Assembly (NCBI GenBank): GCA_963556195.1
Contig: OY744525.1
Location: 47,031,648-47,095,647, forward strand
Direction of reading: 5' to 3'
Source of the DNA: Sepiola atlantica
Lineage: Eukaryota > Mollusca > Cephalopoda > Sepiida > Sepiolidae
DNA length: 64,000 bases
Shown here: positions 9,591 to 19,625 of the stretch, one piece after another
Layout: every line of letters starts with the position of its first letter
How positions within the stretch are numbered: position 1 is the stretch's first letter
The notes under the pieces: generated by a model
Seen by the model: only the letters and a program-made list of their open reading frames with translations
What the model was told of the DNA's origin: nothing
Database searches by the model: none
Translations under genes and position numbers: made by a program

Positions 9591-9654
9591 TAAAAAATAA
9601 TTATATATATAATTATGATTTTATGTATACAGATAATATTATAAAGTGATATGA

Positions 9655-9783
9655 TATATTCTGTATAGATTTTCAATATTTACTTCAACAGTGCTCAATA
9701 TCTGAGTAGAGCTTAGTAGTAAAGTATAAAGCTTAATTGCCATAAATATATTTTCATACTTTACTATATATATATATACACAC

Positions 9784-9871
<88 letters not shown>
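9655..9871 (-). mobile_element. Partial inverted-repeat element (family K) with (AT)n
   Basis: TAATTGCCATAAATATATTTT and the flanking TTTACTTCA..GAGCTTAGTAGTAAA match the arm and flank of the 19622-20030 element in reverse. The rest is missing, and a long (CA)/(TA) array occupies 9765-9871. Confidence 0.6.
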
Positions 9872-9872
<1 letters not shown>

Positions 9873-10110
9873 CATAAATATTTGTTTTTATCTACATATG
9901 TATAGGTTTCATCATTTCAATAATCCTCAGTGTAGAGATAATTATTCATACGGGTCGCAGGACTCGAAACCTCGAAACCCGAGTCATGTTATAACCCAAA
10001 TTCCCACACATTAACCCGCTCGGCCACTATGAACAATCTGATAAATCAGCGAGAGTTTAAGCCTGTTATAGGCAGCTGTCGTCAAGAGTTAAACTATTGA
10101 AGGAACATGC
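9872..10110 (-). mobile_element. tRNA-derived SINE with hammerhead tail (family 1)
   Basis: Minus strand: A-box-like GGCCGAGCGGGTTAATG near 10010-10027, a B-box-like GGTTTCGAGTCC, then a hammerhead at 9935-9892, then the common tail and an (AT)n array to the left (9765-9871). Stem I CTACA/TGTAG and core CTGAGGA are intact, but stems II and III are degraded. Confidence 0.75.
9892..9935 (-). ncRNA. Hammerhead-like motif (family 1, decayed)
   Basis: Stem I CTACA/TGTAG is perfect, core CTGAGGA fits CTGANGA, GAA is present and A is at the cleavage position. Stem II and stem III (ACCTATACAT) have mismatches. Likely inactive. Confidence 0.55.

Positions 10111-10112
<2 letters not shown>

Positions 10113-10200
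<88 letters not shown>
10113..10200. repeat. (AT)n microsatellite
   Basis: Pure TA array interrupted once by CATA. It lies between the SINE and the next inverted-repeat element. Confidence 0.95.
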
Positions 10201-10204
<4 letters not shown>

Positions 10205-10239
10205 AATGTAGAAGTAAATTAAAGATAATTGAATTATCG

Positions 10240-10942
10240 TTTAATAATAATAATCTATCGTGATAATATAAAGCTCAGTGTATTGAATAGAGCAATCAAT
10301 TCTAGAGGTGAAAGGTGGGAATAAAAAATTGTAAAGATACAATATTTATTAGAAGATCAGAAGTTCAGAGCAAGGAGCTTCATATCCTTAATCCATGGAT
10401 TTTCAAAGATAAACTCTTTTCATCAGAGTATAAGGAAAAGCCGACAATGTAATTATAAATATTATCGGCAACATTTCACATTGAAAATATTACATGAAAT
10501 AAAACAAAATAAAGACCAAAAGGTAAAGAGTTTTATGTTGAGATGAGAGCATAGAGTCCGGGTGGACACTGTCCAAAAACACGTCAAAATAAAAACAGCT
10601 GTTATGTTGGAAATGAATATTTGAAAAAGAATAATACTCAAATTGTTCAGGAATCCAAATGTGTTTTTTAAGAGACTCGTATCTAGACGGCAATTGGTAA
10701 CGTCCAGTTTACCTTGTCTGTGCATTAGTTTGGTGTTCAGAAAGAGGTTTGTCAGTTAGAGTTCGGTGTATATCAAAGTGAGCATTTCGAAAACCTCTAG
10801 CTCCGTGGTTGATAAGTGTATTGATAACACCAGGGAGCTAGAAGTTTTATGGATTAAGGATATGAAGCTCCTTGCTCTGAACTTCTGATGTTCTAATAGA
10901 TATTGTATCTTTGCAATTTTTTATTCTCATCTTTCATCTCTA

Positions 10943-10945
<3 letters not shown>
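10240..10945 (-). mobile_element. Inverted-repeat element with 95-bp arms and hammerhead
   Basis: Arms at 10302-10396 and 10849-10943 are near-perfect inverted repeats. The flank (10262-10300, AAGCTCAGTGTATTGAATAGAG) matches the reverse of the flank of the 5750 and 54250 elements, so they are one superfamily. A hammerhead lies on the minus strand at the inner edge of the left arm. The interior also holds its own hairpin (CTAGCTCC...GGGAGCTAG, 10795-10842). An 87-codon minus-strand frame in the interior has no domain I recognise. Confidence 0.75.
10380..10431 (-). ncRNA. Hammerhead ribozyme in inverted-repeat element
   Basis: Minus strand: core CTGATGA (10420-10426), stem II AAAGA/TCTTT with loop GTTTA, GAA (10402-10404), stem III AATCC/GGATT with loop AT, A at the cleavage position. 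Stem I (ATACT with AGGAT) has one mismatch. Overall a good fit to the family. Confidence 0.75.

Positions 10946-11005
<60 letters not shown>
10943..11005. repeat. (AT)n microsatellite
   Basis: Pure array starting directly at the right arm end of the preceding element and ending at the family F copy. Confidence 0.95.
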
Positions 11006-11008
<3 letters not shown>

Positions 11009-11182
11009 CCCGAAACAGTTTTTCATGGTAAACAACTGATGATCCCTTAAAATAGTGTTAGAAACAAACTAATATAATAACTGTAAAAAATAAATTGACT
11101 TATATGAGTGATTTTCCACTGGAAGACTTGGGACTATAAGTTTGTTTTTTTTTAATATAGTTTTAATGGTTGAGAAACTTCC

Positions 11183-11187
<5 letters not shown>
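11006..11187 (-). repeat. Dispersed repeat family F (copy 2)
   Basis: Inverse copy of 6649-6847, flanked on both sides by (AT)n arrays. It contains CTGATGA and GAAAC, but the parts between and around them do not pair well (see rejected items). Confidence 0.85.
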
Positions 11188-11237
<50 letters not shown>

Positions 11238-11500
11238 TAAATATTTGTTTATCTACACACTTATACGTTTCATCCTTCCGGAATCGTCAGTGTAGAGATA
11301 ATTATTGAAACCCGTTGCAGGATTCGAACCCCAGGAACAAGAGTCATGTTTTTAACTCAAATTTCGATGCCTTAACCCATGCGCCCACTATGAACAATAA
11401 CATAAATCGGTGAGAGTTTTAAACCTATAACACTGAGCTGGTGCGATAAGCAGCCGACATCAACAGTGTTCAACTTATAAAAGAACAAAAGCTACGATAT
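11188..11500 (-). mobile_element. tRNA-derived SINE with hammerhead tail (family 1)
   Basis: An (AT)n tail at 11188-11233, then minus-strand ribozyme at 11295-11253, B box GGTTCGAATCC (about 11315-11327) and a decayed A box (TGGGTTAAGGCATCG). The 5' leader extends to about 11490. Confidence 0.75.
11253..11295 (-). ncRNA. Hammerhead-like motif (family 1)
   Basis: Stem I CTACA/TGTAG, core CTGACGA, stem II TCC/GGA capped by a GGAA (GNRA) tetraloop, GAA, stem III ACGTATAAGT. The cleavage-position base is G, which hammerheads do not tolerate, so this copy should not cut. Confidence 0.6.
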
Positions 11501-11544
11501 TGACGGCTGTATTAATACTACTCAGTATAGTGTCCAACTTAGAT

Positions 11545-11706
11545 TGGTGGAGACAATTAATTATAAATATTTGTTTATCTACATGCGTATACGTTTCATC
11601 CTTCCGGAATCGTCAGTGTAGAGATAATTATTCAAACCGGTCACAGGATTCGAAACCCCGGAACACGAGTCATATTTTAACTCAAATGCCGATGCCTTAA
11701 CCATCG
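11545..11706 (-). mobile_element. tRNA-derived SINE with hammerhead tail (family 1)
   Basis: Minus-strand head ATGGTTAAGGCATCGGCATT (11687-11706) and B-box-like GGTTTCGAATCC, with the hammerhead at 11621-11579. There is no (AT)n tail at this copy. Its 5' part is truncated or lost at the (AT) run near 11713. Confidence 0.75.
11579..11621 (-). ncRNA. Hammerhead-like motif (family 1)
   Basis: Stem I CTACA/TGTAG, core CTGACGA, stem II TCC/GGA with GGAA tetraloop, GAA, stem III ACGTATACGC (one end base changed), A at the cleavage position. All core nucleotides are intact. Confidence 0.7.
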
Positions 11707-11725
11707 TTATATAAATATATATATA

Positions 11726-11828
11726 TAGGCAAACATTATTATATAACATGGAGTGTTTTCGGTTGATCAGACTTTAAAAATTTTTTTCAATTTTCAAACA
11801 CTTCTTGTCATTTAATAATGTTTGCCTA
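11726..11828. repeat. 16-bp inverted repeat hairpin
   Basis: TAGGCAAACATTATTA (11726-11741) is the exact reverse complement of 11813-11828, separated by about 71 bases. It may be the remnant of another inverted-repeat element. Confidence 0.8.
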
Positions 11829-12049
11829 AATGAAAACATGCGGCCTAAATACACGTACACTATATATAAAGTTAGGTATGTGTACATGTGTATATATTTA
11901 ATTTATATAGTGGGGATAAAATGATAGTGTTTCGGTCAAATTGGTGCATGTAAGTTCCGTGGCTTTCTTGTTCCATTTTCTTTCCTTTGCAATGTTTCTT
12001 TCAACAGTTGAACTCTTTACGTCAGCTGCCTTTAAGTAGGATTAATCTC

Positions 12050-12223
12050 TTGCTGATTTACGGAGTTGCTGGCAGCGGCCACGTGGGCAAAAAAGTTGGA
12101 ATTTGAGTTCGAAATATAATTCGGGTTCCGGGGGTCGAGCTCGGCGACCAGTGTGAATAATTCTTCTCTACACCGCCGATTCCCGTAAGGATGAAACGTA
12201 TACGTATGTAGATAAAAAACAAA

Positions 12224-12272
<49 letters not shown>
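12050..12272 (+). mobile_element. tRNA-derived SINE with hammerhead tail (family 1), (AT)n tail
   Basis: Plus orientation. The decayed head (GGCCACGTGGGCAAA), the B-box remnant (GGTTCCGGGGGTCGAGC) and the hammerhead-like segment at 12168-12211 are followed by the common tail and an (AT)n array (12228-12272). It mirrors the minus-strand copies, placing the (AT)n array at the element's 3' end in both orientations. Confidence 0.75.
12168..12211 (+). ncRNA. Hammerhead-like motif (family 1, mutated core)
   Basis: Stem I CTACA/TGTAG and stem III ACGTATACGT with A are perfect, and GAA is present. The core reads CCGCCGA instead of CTGACGA, so it is expected to be dead. Confidence 0.6.
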
Positions 12273-12275
<3 letters not shown>

Positions 12276-12661
12276 ATTAAAAAGAAGAAAATTCTAAATA
12301 GCTTTTTGTACCTGACAGCTTAAAATTCGGAATAATTTGATATAAAAAAATATATTTAACTGAAAACAGAATGTTATTTCTTTGTTAGTTTTTCAGTTTT
12401 TAAAAAAAATTAATTAAGAAATCTTGCCGAAGATATATTTGTAGACTTATTACTCAGAAATCTTTTTGGGAAATGGCTGGAGAATTCTTTAGAGAATTTT
12501 GTTCTATTGATTTGACCGAATCTGTCTAACAATTTAAGAAATGTGTTTTTCCTTTCTTTAAATATTACTCATTTATACGTAAACAGTACATTGTGAAAAT
12601 TTCTGAGCGATATTCTGGCAATAAATATGGTGTAGGCTACAGTTTTAACGATACCATTCTT

Positions 12662-12713
<52 letters not shown>

Positions 12714-12818
12714 ATGTGTATATATATATAAGTTGAGATCAACAAAATTTGAATATTGTTCCAACGAATTATATGGTGTACGATCGTTTCCAAGACTATT
12801 TGGAAATATTTTATTTAG

Positions 12819-12861
<43 letters not shown>

Positions 12862-12890
12862 TATACTAGCAAAACCTACCCGCCCCTCAG
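12273..12890. other. Mostly unique DNA with three (AT)n arrays
   Basis: I see no gene. (TA)n arrays lie at about 12666-12709, 12721-12731 and 12820-12866. Short frames across them are repeat artefacts. Confidence 0.6.
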
Positions 12891-12949
12891 GCAGCAATTA
12901 ATTGGGATAGGAGGCCGTTAATTAAAAAAATAAATTACTCAGAGAATTC

Positions 12950-13390
12950 CAAAATTTTAACAACAAACTTTGGTAAATGTGTAGATTAACACACTCAGCT
13001 AAATTACACCCCCCTAAAAAATGAGATTCTTTTTTTTACGGCCATTCTAAATTATTAGGGCAGTTAACTAATATATTTTTCAACACTAATCCTAAGTTAA
13101 ACTGGCAAGGTAGTAAAACCACACGCAATCACCCCAAAACAATAACGTACAGAATATATCTCTAATGGCAAAAAATGGTTAACTGCCATAAACCCCTAGA
13201 ATGGCTCATAAAATTGAAGATCATTTTACGTTAAATTTATTTGCAAAACTAATCCCTCAGTCTAAATTCTAACATATTTTTTGTTGTTTTTCTTTCCAAC
13301 AGTTTTTTTAGGGTATTCACACGTAATCGCCTAAAAAAGTAGAATCTCATTTTAGCGGGCGACGGGTGTTCATCTACAATAATTTCCAAA
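12950..13390 (+). repeat. Dispersed repeat family L (copy 1)
   Basis: It shares with 13765-14130 the blocks GGCCATTCTA, GGGCAGTTAACT/GGGAACTTACC, GATCATTTTACGTTAAATTT and CACACGTAATCGCCTAAAAA. A copy also lies at 17950-18300, partly inverted. No reading frame survives. It may be a large non-autonomous transposon. Confidence 0.75.
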
Positions 13391-13559
13391 CTTTTCATAT
13401 TTTTTTTCATGCCATAAAAGTAAGATATTTAATTAGTTAGATTATTTAAAGTTTTTTATTAAATTTTCATGGGAAAAGTAAACACAACTAAAATCAATTG
13501 CTTAAAATTAAAATAAAAAAGGGACGTCTAGTTAAAAAAAAAGTGTAAGATTTAAAAAA

Positions 13560-13698
13560 AATAAATATCAGTAAATTTGCAGATTAACACCCTCCGATAA
13601 AATTACATTCTGCTTTTTTTTTCAGCGATTGCATGTTAACACCGTGGAAAGCGGAAATAAAGAAAAACAAATATTTTAGAATTTAGTGGGGGATCAGT

Positions 13699-13745
<47 letters not shown>

Positions 13746-13764
13746 CAAGCGTACTATATTCCAA
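13560..13764. repeat. Partial family L fragment with (AT)n
   Basis: CAGCGATTGCATGTTAACA and TTTTAGAATTTAGTGGGGGATCA echo the family L blocks, followed by an (AT)n array at 13699-13743. Confidence 0.55.
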
Positions 13765-14130
13765 ATTTCCGGGCCATTCTATCTTTTTAGGGAACTTACC
13801 AAAAGTTTTTACTACTAACCCTAAGTCCGGGTGACAAGGTCATAAAACGACATGTAATCGCCTAAAAAAGTAGCTACCCCCCCCCAAAAAAAAATGCACG
13901 GATTTAACTCCCATAGAAAAAAAGAATTTAGTTAACTGCCCTAAAACTGGCCCCAAAAATGGCGATCATTTTACGTTAAATTTATGTACAAAAGATTTCC
14001 CCCACTTTAAATTCCAAAATAATACTTATTTTTCTTTTACTTTCCGTGAAGTTTTTGAGGGTGTTCACACGTGATCGCCTAAAACAGGTAGAATACTTTT
14101 GTGGTGGATGGGGGGGGGGGGTAATTTTGC
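13765..14130 (+). repeat. Dispersed repeat family L (copy 2)
   Basis: Direct copy of 12950-13390, ending in a G-run (GATGGGGGGG...). It includes GCGATCATTTTACGTTAAAT and CACACGTGATCGCCTAAAA. Confidence 0.75.
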
Positions 14131-14820
14131 GGAGGATGTTAAATACGAATTAATATTTTTTTCGTAATTGAGACAGATCACAGTGCTACTAAACTATTGT
14201 TTTAATTTGTCGATCAGAATAGCGATAAGGTCTTTGTAAACATTAAACAATAAGTTTGTTGTTAAACTTTACAATAAAGGCATTAACTTAACTAATATAA
14301 AAAAGTTATTTATTTATCTTTCAGGGAAAATGTAAAAACTAAAAAAAGAGGGTAATACAAAAGGATCAGAGAGAAAGCGAGCGAGACAGGCAGACTCCCT
14401 CTCCCCTCCTCTTTCTATTCTCGCTTATGCCTCGCTCGACCTTCGGTAAGATCGTGAGCGAGCGCTGGTTGTTTAAACTTAAGTGTTTTAGTTATTTTTC
14501 AGATTTGTTTATTAAATGACTTAAAGTAATTACTGTTAATATGGACGAAACTATTGCATATAGATAACGAACATAAGCAAATGCAATTCCAAATTAATAA
14601 TACCAAATGTTAATTAATTATCAACGGTTTAAAAAATAGTCATGCTAATTAGGCAATCAAAAGGTTATTTTTTAATTGTTTATCTGCACTATATATATAT
14701 AGAATATCAAGTCTGTATGTTCTATTACTGATTAAAATAATAGTAACTCTTTTTGAGTATTAAATAGGAGTGATAAATGAAAAAAACTTTCACATTTATT
14801 CATTTAGATATATATATATG
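14131..14820. other. No recognisable gene
   Basis: AT-rich DNA with one locally GC-richer purine/pyrimidine patch (about 14370-14470, GAGCGAGAC / CTCGCTCG). I cannot assign it. Confidence 0.5.
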
Positions 14821-14824
14821 TATT

Positions 14825-15360
14825 CGGTTGGCCAAAAAGTTAGTTCGGTTTTTGAATGTCATCTTTACGGCCTACCAAAGATTCTTCTATATTCCTATTC
14901 TTAAAATCCTGTATTTGATGTCAGTTTGTAATAAGCCTCCGAGTAGAGCAGTCCTTACATTTTTGCTTGTATTTCAGACCTTGAAATGGAAGATCAAGCA
15001 GATTACTACCGACATCTGATGCTTTTTTGCTACAAAAACCTGCATAAATATATGCCATGTGTATGGGGAGAATGCTGTTACAGAACGCGTGTGTCAGAAA
15101 TGATTTGCTCGATTCCGAATAGGACATTTTTTAGTGAGAGATGCTCCTCACTCTAGCCGGCCAAAGATGATCGACAGTGACCAAGTGAAAGCTGTAGTTG
15201 AATGAGATTGCCGTTTGACAACCAGACAAATCGCAGACATTCTCAAGATTTCCAAATCAAGCATGGAAAATTAATTGCATAAATTTGGCTATGTTTGTAA
15301 ACTTGATGTTTGGGTTCCTCCTTCCTAAAAAAAACGAACAAACTTTTTGACCACCCCAAT
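14825..15360 (+). mobile_element. Internally deleted mariner-type transposon
   Basis: The left end TTGGCCAAAAAGTTAGTTCG (from 14829) and right end, read in reverse as GGTGGTCAAAAAGTTTGTTC, are typical mariner inverted repeats. From ATG at 14987 a broken frame gives MEDQADYYRHL, then CVWGECC..TRVSEM, and near 15288 GYVCKLDVWVPPS. These match the N-terminal HTH DNA-binding region of mariner transposases. The DDD catalytic half is missing; the right repeat follows WVPPS at once. Several stops and frameshifts are present, so it is at most a non-autonomous element. Confidence 0.85.
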
Positions 15361-15640
15361 ATATATATAAGGTAAGTTAATTCAAATGTTTGAACTTTGA
15401 CAGTATTAAAACGAGACAAAGAAAACAATACCTCAAAGAGAGATAAAAACTGAAGCAAATCACGTCCGTCAAATACCATTGACTACTGCAGGCATAAACT
15501 CAGCTCTATGGATAGGACAACCAGAGCTCATATACAACAACTTATTAAGATACAAAATGATGACATATTCATCATTTCATTATTAAGTATATGTGTTCTA
15601 AAGATTCGACATCAACAAAGTTTATAGCGTACATATGTTT
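15361..15640. other. No recognisable gene
   Basis: Unique AT-rich DNA to the right of the mariner. I see nothing assignable. Confidence 0.5.
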
Positions 15641-16080
15641 CAGAGACAAATGTATTAAGTTTAACTGGCAGCGAAATCTGGATCAAATCTCACTAGGATT
15701 TTGAGTGGTGGGGGCGTACAACTTGGATGTGTTATTTTTAGAAATTATGAAATATCATTTGCTGACCAAAACAAACCTGTTTTACCTCGCTCATAGCTTC
15801 AACAACTATAACTCCATTTCATGACACACCTGACAATTTTCCTCATAATTAAGCCAGGGTGCATGTGATAAATATTGAAGTATTTGCAAAATATCAGTTA
15901 CAGTTTCAGACGAAGAGAGTAAACAAAACAGAAATTTTAAAAAAATTAGAAAACATCCTCCACCCTATAATAAAGATCAATATGTATTTATTTGTATATT
16001 TTTATATAAATAAATATAATATATCCATCCTGTCACACAAAAGTTAGTGAGTAAAAAACGTGCCCTTTTATAAGCCTCCA
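15640..16080. repeat. Dispersed repeat family M (copy 1)
   Basis: CATAGCTTCAACAACTATAACTCC, ATGACACACCTGACAA and the following 100 bases match 18480-18650. The right part (ATGTATTTATTTGTATA, CACAAAAGTTAG, AAAAAACGTGCC) matches the region around 61590-61760. No coding content recognised. Confidence 0.7.
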
Positions 16081-16400
16081 GACTAAAAACAATTTCAAGC
16101 GGAGAGGGGAAGCTAGAAAGCAAATAGCAAGTCAGACAACCCCTAATGTCTGAAATGAATTCAGAAAGAAATCCGTCACTCTAAATAAAAAGTCAAGGGT
16201 ATCTATTTTTTTCTTTAGGTCATCACAAATGATAATAATAATTTATATATTAAAACTGAAATTACTGACATAGTTCTATGATTTTATATGCATATTAGTG
16301 CGAACACTGGTGGAGCATAAATATTTGTCAGTTTTGACGAATGGTGTACATTCGTATATGAATGAGAAGTCAATACATATAATTAGATTCTTTTTATTCG
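16081..16400. other. No recognisable gene
   Basis: Unique AT-rich stretch between family M and the LINE D relic. Nothing assignable. Confidence 0.45.
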
Positions 16401-16429
16401 TATTATTGTTGGCATCCGTCTGTCTCCGG

Positions 16430-17385
16430 AGACAATGGAGTCTGCGTCTCAGGAGACAATGGAGTCTGCGCCTCAGATCAGTCTGCTGCCGAATAGCAGC
16501 GTCTGTTGTGACTGTGCAAGCCTATCCAGGCACTGTTGCAGTTGCTACAGATGTAGGTGGTGTCTGGTTGCGAGAGCTCTGTTGCAGCCCTCTGCCATCT
16601 GTGCTCTCTCCTCTCCCTCCACTGCTGGTCTCTCCTCTCCTCACTCCTCACTCCTCTTGGAGCATGCCTTTACAGCTTTTCTCTAGCGGCTGCGGTCTTC
16701 AGCCATGGACTTCCAGCCTGTTGGGTTGATGCCACCTGCTCTAATGTCTCGCTTGCAGACATCCTTATAGTGTAGGTATAGCCAAGCCACCGAAGTCGTC
16801 GTTGGGTGAGCAAAGAGAACATGCTCGGGATATCCGCCTGATCAAGGGCACGCTTGTTTGAGACATGGTCCTGCCAGGTGATTCCTAGGATTTTCCTGAG
16901 GTTGAGCTGGTGAAAGGTGTTGAGTCTGTTCTCTTTGCAGGAGTAGAGGGCCAATTATTAACAAGCCTGGTACACCTTCATCTTGGTATTGGTGGTCAGC
17001 ATCTTATTGTTCCAGATTCTCTTCGTCAGGCAAGCCATGATTGTTGCTGCCTTGCTAATATGTTTGTCGAGTTCTGTGTGCAGGAAGAGATTGCTGGAGA
17101 TGGTTGAGCCGAGGTAGGTGAAGCATTTCATTGTTCCAGACTCTCTTCGTCAAGCGAGCCATCGTTGTTGCAGTCTTGCTAATACGTTTGTGAAGTTCTG
17201 TATTCAGGAAGAGATTGCTGGAGATGGTGGAGCCGAGGTATGTGAAGTTCTCGACAGCCTCAAGGGTGTAGTCACCAATGGTGACTCTTGGGGTACTGCT
17301 TACATCTTATTCGTATATATTGTTAACAACTATGTTACTAGACATCTTCAGGTGAATTCCAGATAAATATTGCCAAGAAGAAGTT
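16430..17385 (-). pseudogene. LINE family D: C-terminal part of the RT protein
   Basis: Minus-strand frames read, in order, FTYLGSTISSN, ISKAATIMACLTKR, ENRLNTFHQLNLRKILGITW, NKRALDQADIPSM, LTQRRLRWLGY, and a C-terminal finger YICSNCN...IGLHSHNRRC. This is the standard post-RT tail of a widespread animal non-LTR retrotransposon group. A 124-bp segment is tandemly duplicated (TTGTTCCAGA at 17007 and 17131), repeating the YLGSTISSN region. Stops and frameshifts make it a pseudogene. The region is GC-richer than its surroundings. Confidence 0.85.
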
Positions 17386-17469
17386 AACATTACAGCTGGG
17401 ATAGGTTGGTTTGTGAATCATATTGTATTTATCATCTAGACCTGTCTTCTGGTGTTCTGCCTTCATCTA

Positions 17470-17690
17470 ATATATAAAGTTATCGAATTTTCAAAGTCGG
17501 ACTCAAATAGTATTTAAGCTGACAAGTCAAACTTTCCACCTGACTTGCCAATTTTTATTTCTTATTGTTGTATCATGTTATTTGAAATATAATAACGTAC
17601 TTCGCTACAATTTATTTCTAAAATTACTTAGTCCGGCTCAGACGACTATTGAATGTGAAACATTTTTAAAAAATCACCTAAAAATATAAA
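17470..17690 (-). repeat. Dispersed repeat family H (inverted copy)
   Basis: Reverse complement of 4590-4815: TTTTCAAAGTCGGACTCAAA, TTTAAGCTGACAAGTCAAAC, AATAACGTAC and AGTCCGGCTCAGACGAC. Confidence 0.75.
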
Positions 17691-17949
17691 TCAACTTAGT
17701 TTCAATTGTAGAACTTCTTCAACCAGCACCAGAACTACTATTTAACTTTTGTTGTTAGAAAGGAACTACACTCTGTTCTTTCAGAAACATGGAAAAGAAA
17801 TCAACTAAAATTCGATCAAAGGTTTCTATCAATAAAACCTTTTAATTCTCTTAGTAGTGTGTTTGTTCATTCGTACATATGAATCCTCTACAAATGAAAC
17901 AAAACTAACAAAATTTGGTTTTATTGGAGCCGTGCGCCAGGTGCCAATT
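17691..17949. other. No recognisable gene
   Basis: Unique AT-rich DNA, nothing assignable. Confidence 0.45.
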
Positions 17950-18300
17950 CTCCTAAAAACAAAAATGAGATTCTACTGTTTTTAGGCGATTACATATAAC
18001 AGCCTGAAAAAGTTGGATGTAAAAAGAAACAACAATAATATTTTAAACTTTAAAGTGGGAGATCACTTTTGCATATATATTTAACGTAAAATGATCACCT
18101 ACTTCAGGGCCACCAGGCGGCAATAATAACCAGGTAGCATCTTTATAGACTGGCCTTAAAAACTCGAGATTCTAAAATATTGTTTGTTTGTTTGTTTGTT
18201 TTATTTCTTTTTACTGTCAGCTTTTTCAGACTGTTTGCATGTAATCGCCTAAAAAAAGTAGAATCCCATTTTTGGGGGCTGGGGATTAACAAAAAGTGTA
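17950..18300 (-). repeat. Dispersed repeat family L (copy 3, rearranged)
   Basis: GAGATTCTACTGTTTTTAGG at the left and GTAATCGCCTAAAAAAAGTA at the right are opposite orientations of the same end sequence. This copy therefore carries the block at both ends as an inverted pair around TTTAACGTAAAATGATCACC. Confidence 0.7.
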
Positions 18301-18339
18301 GGGCTAGAATTTTTACCTAAAATTTTAATGAATGTTTTT

Positions 18340-18636
18340 TTTTTTTTCTTGTGAAATTAAGAGTTGCATTCAGAAAGCGCAGTGGGCAGTTGTTTGCCAA
18401 AGACTTCTCTAAAACATTCGACTCTCAGACCAGCTTAGCCTGGCACAAGGCCATTCAATATTTAACAATGGTATTGAGTATCAAACTATGTTCCTCTATT
18501 TATTCCGTCCATGGCTTCAATAACTGGGAACTCCGTTTTATGATACACCTGAAAACGTTCCTAATCATTAAGTAAGGTCGTGTAAGATGGATAGATTAAT
18601 ATTAAAGTGTTTTCAAAATAGGAATTAGTTTTAGAT

Positions 18637-18640
<4 letters not shown>
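18340..18640. repeat. Dispersed repeat family M (copy 2)
   Basis: Matches 15770-15925: CATGGCTTCAATAACTGGGAACTCC, GATACACCTGAAAACG, CATTAAGTAAGG. It runs into a (GA)n array. The 74-codon open frame here is not conserved in copy 1. Confidence 0.65.

Positions 18641-18692
<52 letters not shown>
18640..18692. repeat. (GA)n microsatellite
   Basis: About 26 GA units on the plus strand, followed by GGAGGGGAG. Confidence 0.95.
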
Positions 18693-18695
<3 letters not shown>

Positions 18696-18829
18696 GGGAG
18701 TTAGAAATGAAAAGCGATCGAGAGTGAGCAATTGTCGAAAATACATAAATAAGATTCAAAAATAATGTTCAAGTTTTTCTTTAATAAAAAAAAAATCCAA
18801 TTATATTTATTGCCTGCTTATTCGTGACA

Positions 18830-19090
18830 GAGATAATAAACGGAGAAATGTTCAGCCGCTTCTTCGGATAACGAGCGACGACGACGACGTTGGCTATCCG
18901 AAAAGAAAGAAAGAAAAAAAAAGATGATATATAGGAAAGTTTTTCGACTGAAAAGGTCGTCAGGTTTACCTGATGTGTTTATCGAAAACTGCCTGCCTCC
19001 ATCTTGCAGCCGTCTGTCATCTCGATTATAGAAAACTAATTTTAAAGGTTTTATCAATTGAATTTGCAGATAAGTTGCGTTTTTCATTTT
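18830..19090. repeat. Unassigned element with short hairpin
   Basis: TTCGGATA (18863-18870) pairs with TATCCGAA (18895-18902) around a CGACGACGACG-rich loop. A second small hairpin, CGAC/GTCG, lies near 18945. The GC-richer composition suggests an insertion. Parts look like a decayed hammerhead (CCGAAGA...GAACATTT on the minus strand), but I cannot support it. Confidence 0.4.
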
Positions 19091-19562
19091 TTAATAATTT
19101 CTGATCAATATTGTAATAATGTCAGTGGGGCTTCACCTAGAAAACGTGACATTAGATGGCAGGTGGCATATCTCATCAGGTAAACAAATGATGCTGAAGT
19201 TTCTTCTTTGTATTCTATTAATGCTCATCGGTTATTTTGTAGACGAGAGAGTCTGACAGTTTTAAAGTATGGAAATTAATTTTGAAGTAACAATGGACAT
19301 TAAAATGGCACATGCTTTATATCCTGATTTTCACGGCTGGTTTAGTATTATTAGACTGGGCTGGTGTTCAGGAGTGATGAGAAATTTCTCTCTCTGTCTA
19401 TCTCTCTCTGTCTCTCTGAAGATCAGTGTGTAATTGCGTTTAACTGTAGCATATTGCAGGTTGTGAAACAGTTGTAAGACCATCGTTAATTCTGACACTG
19501 CAAAAAGTAAATGATATGATGATATGAGAAAAGACTGAATTTTGGTCATTGGAATTTAGATA

Positions 19563-19564
<2 letters not shown>
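19091..19564. other. No recognisable gene
   Basis: Unique sequence with a short TCTC-rich run near 19385-19420. Nothing else seen. Confidence 0.5.

Positions 19565-19625
<61 letters not shown>

Noticed and set aside
18840..19000. CCGAAGA...GAACATTT and CTGACGA...GAAAAA on the minus strand
   Set aside because: Hammerhead-like fragments, but stem II cannot form convincingly in either. Kept only as an unassigned hairpin element.
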